Part shown: piece by piece, positions 1 to 5,500 of the stretch
Layout: every line of letters begins with the position of its first letter
Position numbering within the stretch: position 1 is the stretch's first letter
Assembly: GCA_003159055.1 (NCBI GenBank)
Contig: PMLH01000296.1
Location: 209-9,426 of the forward strand
Direction of reading: 5' to 3'
From: Myxococcales bacterium
GTDB lineage: Bacteria; Myxococcota; Polyangia; Fen-1088
Length of the DNA: 9,218 nucleotides
The notes under the pieces: generated by a model
Database searches by the model: none
What the model saw: only the letters and a program-made list of their open reading frames with translations
What the model was told of the DNA's origin: nothing
Made by a program: the position numbers and the translations under genes

Positions 1-259
1 TGCCCGGTCTAAAACGTCACCCATGTTCCCGCTTACACATTTTGTGGGTGCATGAGCGCCAGGCGGTTCGCGATCCGCGTGTCGTACACGAACACGTTCA
101 CCCTCACGCTCACGGGTCCCGCGACCGCAAGCCGGCTCCACGCAAGGGCCCGCTTAACGCCCATGCCCTGACGGGGCCACGCTCCACCGCCCCGTCTCCG
201 TCCCAGTCCCCGCCTCGGCCTCCGCCGCCTACTCCGAATCCCAGTGTCGAAAGGATCGT
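1..259. other. Upstream non-coding stretch, no supported gene
   Basis: I see no gene I can support here. Open frames exist on both strands, but their translations are Arg/Pro-rich low-complexity strings with no recognisable motif and no ribosome-binding site, as expected by chance in GC-rich DNA. About 178-235 is strongly pyrimidine-rich on the + strand (runs of CCGCC and CCTCCG). A small inverted repeat, CGTGT-CGT-ACACG, lies at 78-90. The stretch is probably the spacer after an unseen upstream gene and the upstream part of the aroF control region. Confidence 0.5.
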
Positions 260-287
260 TTGACCTCGACCGCAGCCATGCTACTGT
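260..287 (+). promoter_or_regulatory. Candidate promoter for the aroF leader (TTGACC, extended -10 TACTGT)
   Basis: A -35-like TTGACC (260-265; 5 of 6 to consensus) is followed after 16 nt by TACTGT (282-287; 3 of 6), which is preceded by TG-N at 279-281, the extended -10 motif that compensates for weak -10 boxes. Transcription would begin near 293-298. That is at or a few bases before the leader ORF start at 298, so the leader mRNA would be leaderless or nearly so. This agrees with the lack of a Shine-Dalgarno sequence before 298. The call rests on motif match and position only. Confidence 0.4.
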
Positions 288-297
288 AGAAACGTTC

Positions 298-369
298 ATG
301 CAGCGTCACCCCGCGTTTTTTGGCTACTTTAGCACCTGGTGGAAGCCAGGGCTGCGGGGACTCGACTAA
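298..369 (+). CDS. Aromatic-rich leader peptide of the aroF attenuator (23 aa)
   Basis: This short ORF is ATG to TAA. It begins MQRHPAFFGYFSTWW, continues with KPGLRGLD, then stops. Six of its 23 residues are aromatic, clustered as Phe7-Phe8, Tyr10, Phe11 and Trp14-Trp15. That density, the tandem FF and WW codons, and the position 25 nt before an intrinsic terminator and 80 nt before a DAHP synthase gene are hallmarks of attenuation leader peptides such as trpL and pheL. Its role would be to report charged tRNA-Phe, tRNA-Tyr and tRNA-Trp by ribosome progress, not to act as a protein. There is no clear Shine-Dalgarno sequence; the candidate promoter would place the transcript start within about 5 nt of the ATG. 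All three aromatic end products of the shikimate pathway are represented. Function is inferred; the ORF and codons are read directly. Confidence 0.85.
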   Translation: MQRHPAFFGYFSTWWKPGLRGLD

Positions 370-402
370 GCAACGTCTTCATCGAAGTCAACCAAGGCCC
401 TG
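309..402 (+). promoter_or_regulatory. Attenuator: pause hairpin and alternative antiterminator pairing
   Basis: A hairpin at 331-353 pairs AGC/GCU and CCUGGU/GCCAGG around a GGAA (GNRA) tetraloop with one bulged A; both Trp codons (337-342) lie in it. An outer stem pairs CCCCGC (309-314) with GCGGGG (354-359) and leaves the Phe and Tyr codons (316-330) in the unpaired 5' side. The 3' arm base run 347-353 (CAGGGCU) can instead pair with 396-402 (GGCCCUG) for 7 bp including one G-U. That would consume the left arm of the terminator. This gives the usual 1:2, 2:3, 3:4 logic: free translation lets the terminator form, while a stall on 316-330 opens the pause hairpin and favours the antiterminator. 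A stall on the Trp codons sits only about 5 nt from 347, so its effect is less clear. Pairings were found by eye, without energy calculation. Confidence 0.6.
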
Positions 403-426
403 AGAAACCCTCTCAGGGCCTTTTTT
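394..426 (+). terminator. Intrinsic terminator in the aroF leader
   Basis: A perfect 12-bp stem pairs AAGGCCCTGAGA (394-405) with TCTCAGGGCCTT (411-422) across a 5-nt loop AACCC, with six T at 421-426. It is a textbook Rho-independent terminator. It ends 22 nt before the aroF start codon and within the same transcript as the leader ORF, so it would stop transcription before the gene unless disrupted. That placement marks it as an attenuator rather than the end of an upstream operon, though it could also serve upstream read-through. Confidence 0.92.
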
Positions 427-448
427 CGTTTGTGGAGAAAAAAGAGCC

Positions 449-1567
449 ATGTTGCAGACCAAGAACCTACGCATCGCCGAATTCGCGCCGCTTCCAACGC
501 CTGGTCAGCTCGAGGAGGAGCTGCCGGCCTCGGACTCGATCCGGCAGATGGTCTGGTCCAGCCGCGATGCGATTTCCACGATCCTGCGCGGCCACGATCG
601 CCATCGCTTGGTCATCGTGGTCGGGCCGTGCTCGATTCACGATCAGGACGCGGCCATTGCCTACGCCGAGAAGCTGCAAAAGGTCGCGGACGCGACCCGC
701 GATCACCTGCTCATCGTGATGCGGACGTACTTTGAAAAGCCGCGTACGGTGATGGGCTGGAAGGGGCTCATCAGCGATCCGCACCTCGATGGATCGAGCG
801 ACATTTCGGCCGGGCTGGTCATGGCGCGCAAGGTTCTGCGGCAAATCACCAGCCTTGGACTGCCCTGTGCGACCGAGTTCCTCGACACCGTCGTCCCGCA
901 CTACCTGAGCGACATGGTGTCCTGGGCCGCCATCGGCGCGCGCACCACCGAAAGCCAGGTGCACCGCCAGATGGCGAGCGGCCTTTCCATGCCAGTCGGT
1001 TTCAAGAACAGCACCGACGGGTCGCTGCAAAACGCCATCAACGCCGTCCTGTCCGCTCGCCATGCCCACGCTTTTCTGGGCATCAACAGTGACGGCATGT
1101 CGGCGGTGGTCAAGACCAAGGGAAACCAGGACGCCCACATTGTCCTGCGCGGCGGCGCCTCGGGCCCGAAGGCTCTTCCCGAGGACATCCGCGCGGCGGC
1201 CGAAGCCGTGAACAACGAAGGTCTGGTCCGCGGCGTGATGGTGGACTGCTCCCACGACAATTCGCGCAAGGACCCTGCCAGGCAAGCGCCGGTGTTCGCC
1301 GACGTGGTTCAGAACTTCGCGTCGGGACAGAGAAGCATCCTCGGCGTCATGCTCGAAAGCAATCTGTTCGCTGGTAAGCAGACTTGGATGCAGGGGGTGC
1401 CGCTGCGCTATGGCGTATCTATCACCGACGGCTGCATCGGGTGGGACGAAACCGAGCGACTGCTCACCAACGCCGCAGAATTGCTTGCGAAGACCGTGCC
1501 CGACACGCATGTCGGCCGCATCGCACCAGCGACACCAACGACAGACCTTCATCCAAGCGGTCTCTGA
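449..1567 (+). CDS. aroF: 3-deoxy-7-phosphoheptulonate (DAHP) synthase, class I, AroF/AroG/AroH type
   Basis: This cytoplasmic enzyme joins phosphoenolpyruvate and erythrose 4-phosphate to make DAHP, the first step of the shikimate pathway. The 372 residues align by eye along the whole E. coli AroF/AroG family (about 350 aa), plus a C-terminal tail of about 20 residues. Family metal ligands are visible: Cys61 (GPCSIHD), His269 (CSHDNS), Glu303 (LESN) and Asp327 (SITDGCIGW). Substrate residues are Arg99 and Lys105 (EKPRTVMGWKGL), Arg165 (GARTTESQ), Lys186 (GFKNSTDG) and Arg234 (LRGG). Pro150 and Ser180, positions tied to feedback inhibition in AroG, are kept, so allosteric control is plausible. 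MASGLSMPVGFKN and MVDCSH look closest to AroF, so the symbol is by resemblance. The ATG at 449 has GGAG at 434-437 and purines up to the start. Expression is likely governed by the attenuator just upstream. No other pathway gene is in view. Confidence 0.95.
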   Translation: MLQTKNLRIAEFAPLPTPGQLEEELPASDSIRQMVWSSRDAISTILRGHDRHRLVIVVGPCSIHDQDAAIAYAEKLQKVADATRDHLLIVMRTYFEKPRTVMGWKGLISDPHLDGSSDISAGLVMARKVLRQITSLGLPCATEFLDTVVPHYLSDMVSWAAIGARTTESQVHRQMASGLSMPVGFKNSTDGSLQNAINAVLSARHAHAFLGINSDGMSAVVKTKGNQDAHIVLRGGASGPKALPEDIRAAAEAVNNEGLVRGVMVDCSHDNSRKDPARQAPVFADVVQNFASGQRSILGVMLESNLFAGKQTWMQGVPLRYGVSITDGCIGWDETERLLTNAAELLAKTVPDTHVGRIAPATPTTDLHPSGL

Positions 1568-1571
1568 TTCC

Positions 1572-1602
1572 TTTACCTGGGTTCCGACTCCAGGTTATTT
1601 TA
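1572..1602 (+). other. Ambiguous site after aroF: weak terminator or promoter
   Basis: Just after the aroF stop, ACCTGG (1575-1580) can pair with CCAGGT (1590-1595) across a 9-nt loop and is followed by TATTTT, which makes a weak intrinsic terminator. The same bases also give TTTACC (1572-1577), an 18-nt spacer and TATTTT (1596-1601), a passable -35/-10 pair for the downstream lipoprotein gene. I cannot decide between the two readings from sequence; both would separate aroF from the next gene. Confidence 0.3.
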
Positions 1603-1619
1603 GCCACCGACCTTCTCGC

Positions 1620-1660
1620 GGACCGTCACGGTCCCGTGGACGCGAGGCTCGCGCCCACGG
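1620..1660 (+). repeat. Two adjacent strong hairpins between aroF and the lipoprotein gene
   Basis: Two inverted repeats abut. The first is GGACCG-TCA-CGGTCC (1620-1634). The second, sharing base 1634, pairs CCGTGG (1634-1639) with CCACGG (1655-1660) and, inside one A-C mismatch, CGCGA (1641-1645) with TCGCG (1649-1653) across the loop GGC. No T-run follows, so this is not an intrinsic terminator. It may protect the aroF mRNA 3' end, form a structured 5' UTR for the lipoprotein gene 16 nt before its Shine-Dalgarno sequence, or be a REP-like genomic repeat. Confidence 0.6.
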
Positions 1661-1689
1661 CACGCCCGTGCGGACAAAGGAGCATCTCG

Positions 1690-2211
1690 ATGTTTGAGAA
1701 ACATGGCCCCAAACCCACCACCCTTTCTACGGTGTCGTGGCGGCTTGCCTCAAGCATGGCCCTGGCCGTGACCACGATGCTCGTCGTCGGCGGCTGCGAA
1801 GACAAAGGATTGGGACGTTCCTGCAACCTGGGCCAGACCATCGCGCCCGAACAGGGCGCGTACAGCATCAACGCGACTGACTGCCAGACCCGCATGTGCG
1901 TGAAACCTCCGATTCAGCCAGGCGTGTCTCTCACACTCGACACCGGCGCGTACTGCTCCGACACTTGCTCGGGGGATGGCGATTGCCAAGGTCAAACCCG
2001 GGATCGCAGCAATCCCAACGACAAGCGGTGCAAGGGAGGCTACACCTGTGCCGTCCCATTCGGCGCGGCCGACACGGCCGGCGGGGGCAAGTTGTGCTGC
2101 CAGAAGATCTGTCTCTGCAGGGACTTCTTTCTGGCCTCAGGAAAACCTGCCACGCCGGAGTCCTGCCTGCCCGGCTCCGACGCTTCTTGTTCTGCGAGCC
2201 AGCACGACTAG
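1690..2211 (+). CDS. Cys-rich lipoprotein of unknown function
   Basis: This is a 173-residue protein from the ATG at 1690, chosen for the strong AAAGGAG (1676-1682) 7 nt upstream; the frame stays open further 5' but overlaps aroF. The N-terminus has a basic/polar stretch, a hydrophobic segment (about 19-35) and a lipobox VGGC with Cys36 as the lipidation site, so signal peptidase II export and membrane anchoring are expected. The n-region is long, at about 18 residues. The mature part holds 14 more Cys (45, 65, 70, 89, 93, 99, 114, 120, 136, 137, 141, 143, 159, 167), an even number that suits disulfides in the periplasm or at the surface. CSDTCSGDGDC (89-99) resembles short Cys motifs common in myxobacterial secreted proteins, from memory. 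No enzyme signature is visible. It is separated from aroF by 122 nt with hairpins, so an operon with it is doubtful. Confidence 0.85.
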   Translation: MFEKHGPKPTTLSTVSWRLASSMALAVTTMLVVGGCEDKGLGRSCNLGQTIAPEQGAYSINATDCQTRMCVKPPIQPGVSLTLDTGAYCSDTCSGDGDCQGQTRDRSNPNDKRCKGGYTCAVPFGAADTAGGGKLCCQKICLCRDFFLASGKPATPESCLPGSDASCSASQHD

Positions 2212-2530
2212 CCCCACTGCCGGCAAAGCCAAAGCGCAGGCTCCGCACGCGATTGTCGGCCGCGGCCAAATGTCGTGAGATCCTCGGCGCTTCTGATTTT
2301 CGCTCAGTAAATCTCGCGGCGGGAGCCATCTTCCACAGCCGCTGTCGACGATTTCACCGCTTCCCGGCACTGCGCAAGCGAGTATTCTAGTCGTCTCTAG
2401 TTGACGAGATTAGCGTGGGCGACACTGACAGCGTCACTCAGAGCTTCATTGATCCCGACTTGTTCGGAAGACCGAACGTTGATTGAGCCCGCGGCAGGCG
2501 CCCGAGCGACTCCTAGCCCAGAGGAAAACC
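2212..2530. other. Intergenic region between lipoprotein and TPR-protein genes
   Basis: These 319 nt show no supported gene and no intrinsic terminator with a T-run. A TTGACG at 2401-2406 could be a -35 box, but no good -10 follows at the right spacing. The frame of the downstream gene opens at TTG 2483, but the ATG at 2531 has the better ribosome-binding site. The only clear structure is the inverted repeat at 2462-2477. Confidence 0.5.
2462..2477. repeat. Perfect inverted repeat GTTCGG-AAGA-CCGAAC
   Basis: A 6-bp perfect palindromic pair with a 4-nt spacer lies 53 nt before the start of the large TPR gene. It may be a dimeric regulator site or a small hairpin in the 5' UTR. No second copy was noticed in the spacers of this window. 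Confidence 0.4.
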
Positions 2531-5500
2531 ATGACTGGCGCGAATCACGAGGAATCCGACCGCAAGTCCGAAACGACCGACCAGAACGACGCGGCTGACA
2601 TGGTGCCGTCTTCCGATGAGACAACCGCAGCGAGCACTGCCGACGTGGCAATACCTGCATCGACGGAAAAGCCGGCGGCGAACGGAGCAGCAGAACCGAC
2701 CACGGCGGGATCCGTTCCCGAGGCTGCATCAGACGAGGAAAGCACAACCGGCGAAGTAGAGCTGATCGAGGCCACGCCGACCCCGGTGCTATTGCCAACC
2801 AGAGCCAGCGAGGCGCCCCCCAGCCTGCCTGCCAAACGGCCGCCGCCTTTGCCCAAGTCGGCCCCGCCCGTCCCGGCGAGAAGCCGGTCGGCGACGCCGC
2901 CACCTTCGGTTGCGCCAACCCCTCGACGATCAGAGGTGTTTCCTGTGCAGGGTGCATTCGCCGCGGAGAAGAGCGCGCCCATGCCAACCGCAGCGCCGCC
3001 CGTTCCGAGCGCGGCTCGAACGACTGGCAGGACTTCGGTCGCAGCACCGGCTGCACCAACGCCGTCCGTGGTCGCGGCCTTTGGCGCGCAAACCGCGCCG
3101 TTGCCCGAGGTCGACGCCTCTCGGCCCCGCACCGTCGAGATCGACCGATTCTCGCCGGAATCGGCCATTGCCGCCGCACGCAAGCGGGTGGAACAAGCGG
3201 CTTTGGGCGGGCGGGCAACCCTGGCCCACGCGAAAACCGAGCTTGGACTTCTATTGGAAGTCGCAGGGGGCGATCCGGCATCCGCCTTGGCGGAGTACCG
3301 AGCTGCCCACGGCATGGCAGCCAATTCGCTCGCGCCGCTCATGGCCGCGCGACGATTGACCCCGTTCCGCCCGGCCGCACCGGCGCTTGCACTGGTTGAA
3401 GCGGAGCTTCGAGCCACGACCGATCCGGACACGCGGGTCACACGCGAGCTCGAGCTCGGCATGTTGCTCGCTGCCAGTACGGCACCGTCAGAACGCACTT
3501 GGCAATCGTATCGCCGGGTGCTCGCGGTCAGGCCGGCACACCCAGGCGCGCTGCGCGGGCTGGAGACCGCCCTGACGGCGGCACCGCACGCGACGGAGAC
3601 CCAGCTGCAGACCGAAACCCTGGCTTCGCATCTGGAAACCATGGCGGCGGTCTTCCGCAGCGACGCGAAGCTGTCGGCGTGGCTCGAGGTCGAGCGCGGA
3701 CTACTCTTGGACAAGCTCGGCCGCACCGACGCCGCGCGTGCCGCCTTCGAAGCCGCGCTGGTGCTCGACGGGCCAATCGGTCCGGTGCGCGACGCCTACA
3801 CCAGACATCTGCTCTTGCATGGACACGTGGAAGCCCTCGTGCGCGCCTGGACGTCCGAGGCCGACCGGGAAACCGACGGAGCGCGCGGCGCGCGACTGCT
3901 CTACTTCGCGGCTCGGCTGGCCGGCGAACGGCTGGATCAGAGACCGGTGGCCATCGAGCTCTACGAACGCGCTGCAGGCCAACCGGGCGCCACGGTTTCC
4001 ATCCAACGTGCGTCGCTGCGCGAGCTCTGGCGCTGGTACGACGTCACCGGCAACTTGGAAGCGTCGGTCGCTACCGGGAGCAAGCTACTTGCCCTAGCCT
4101 ATGATTCCGAGCGGGCGTACTTCCATCGCCGCTTGGTGCAAGGGTGCGAAGGGCTGGGTCGGGCTGCCGACATGGCAACCCATGCCCACCACGTGCTGGC
4201 CGCCGAGCCCGACGATGAGGCGATGCGGGAAAAACTCGACCGGGCCTTGGCCGCCCTGGGACAGCACGAGCAGCGCGTGGCGATGTTCACCGATCAAGCG
4301 TCGCGCGCGACTGCGGAGAACGCGCGCATCGATCTGTTGCTGCGGGCTGCAGGCATTGCCGAGCACGATATGCGCGCCCCGGATGTGGCGCTCTCTGCCT
4401 TGCGCTCCGCCTGGGCAATCGACCCAAGCCATCCCGACGTGACCGACGCCATCGTTCGCTTGCTCACGCCGGGCACACCTCCCTCGCTGACCGATCCGAA
4501 CGACGCCTCTCGCGTCAGGGCACGCATCGATTTCTACGTCGAAGCTGCCGCGGCTGCGGACTCGGCACGACGGGTAGCCCACCTGGAGAAGCTCGCGTTG
4601 ATTTGGGAGGACGAGGTGCGAGATCCCGGCCGGGCACTTGCCGTGTACGGCGAAATCCTCGGCATCGAGCCCACTCGGCGCAGCGCGATCTTGGGCCTGG
4701 CCCGATGTGCGGCGCGCGCGGGCAATGCACGAGAGCACTTGCGCGCCCTTGTGCTCGAAGCTGACTTGTCCGAAGACGACATTTTCCTCGAACGTTCGCT
4801 CCTGCTGCGAGCCGCCGACGTGGCGTCGCAAAAGCTCGGAGAGCCGGACACCGCACTCGATCTCGTCAAGCGCGTGCTGGCCCGCACCGGGGGAGATCCG
4901 GCTGCTTTGCGCGCCGCCTTTCGCATTCATGAGCGCGCCGGACGCCAAGCCGATGCATTGGCCCAGTTGCGCCTGCTCCTCGGACAGACTCGCAAAGGTC
5001 AGAGCGACTATCCTATCCAGGCGGAAATCGCCCGCTTTCTGGAAGAGCGGATGCACCGGCCGACCGACGCGCTGGCTGCGTGGCGGGAGGCCCACCGCAT
5101 GGACTCCAGCAACCCGACCCCGCGCGCGGAGATCCGCCGCATCCTGCTCGCCAACGGAGACTACCGCCCGCTGGCGGAGGAATTGGCTGGGCTTGCAGCA
5201 ATAACCTCCGATCCCGCCCTTCGGGGCGAGCTTCTGCTCGAAGCCGCCGAAATCCACGACGACCGCTTGGGCGATGCCGAGCGGGCCATTCCGCTCCTCG
5301 CCGAAGCGCGCACATGCATCCCCGACGATCCAGCGGTAGCCGAACGTTTGGATCGCGCGTACCTGCGCACCGGCAAGAGGACCGAGCGCCTGGCTCTGCT
5401 ACACGCAACGGAAACACCCGATCCGCGCTGCCAGTTTGCCCTCGGCGGCTTGCTGGCCGAGGAACGGGACGCAAGCAAGTCGCTCAAGCGGCTGGCCGAC

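Noticed and set aside
278..289. Tiny ORF ATG-CTA-CTG-TAG just before the leader ORF
   Set aside because: It is three codons long with no ribosome site, and it falls on the extended -10 element, so it is probably upstream of the transcript start.
33..299. Open frames on both strands before the aroF leader (33-299 minus, 42-263 plus)
   Set aside because: The translations are Arg- or Pro-rich low-complexity strings without motifs or ribosome sites. The minus frame also overlaps the leader ATG and promoter candidate.
467..1552. 361-codon open frame antisense to aroF
   Set aside because: It lies entirely opposite a well-recognised enzyme gene, and its His/Arg/Gly-rich translation matches no family. 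It is a shadow of GC-rich codons.
1896..2390. 164-codon frame overlapping the lipoprotein gene and the following spacer
   Set aside because: Most of it is out of frame with the lipoprotein, is Arg-rich and has no ribosome site. The lipobox and strong Shine-Dalgarno sequence support the other frame.
2401..2429. TTGACG as a promoter for the TPR gene
   Set aside because: The hexamer at the correct spacing (ACTGAC at 17 nt) does not resemble a -10 box, and no TG extension is present.
2545..3726. 393-codon minus-strand frame opposite the TPR gene 5' end, and similar ones at 4094-5257 and 5399-6415
   Set aside because: All are antisense to one continuous 5.5-kb gene with consistent helical-repeat coding; their Ser/Ala- or Arg/Gly-rich products look like complement shadows.
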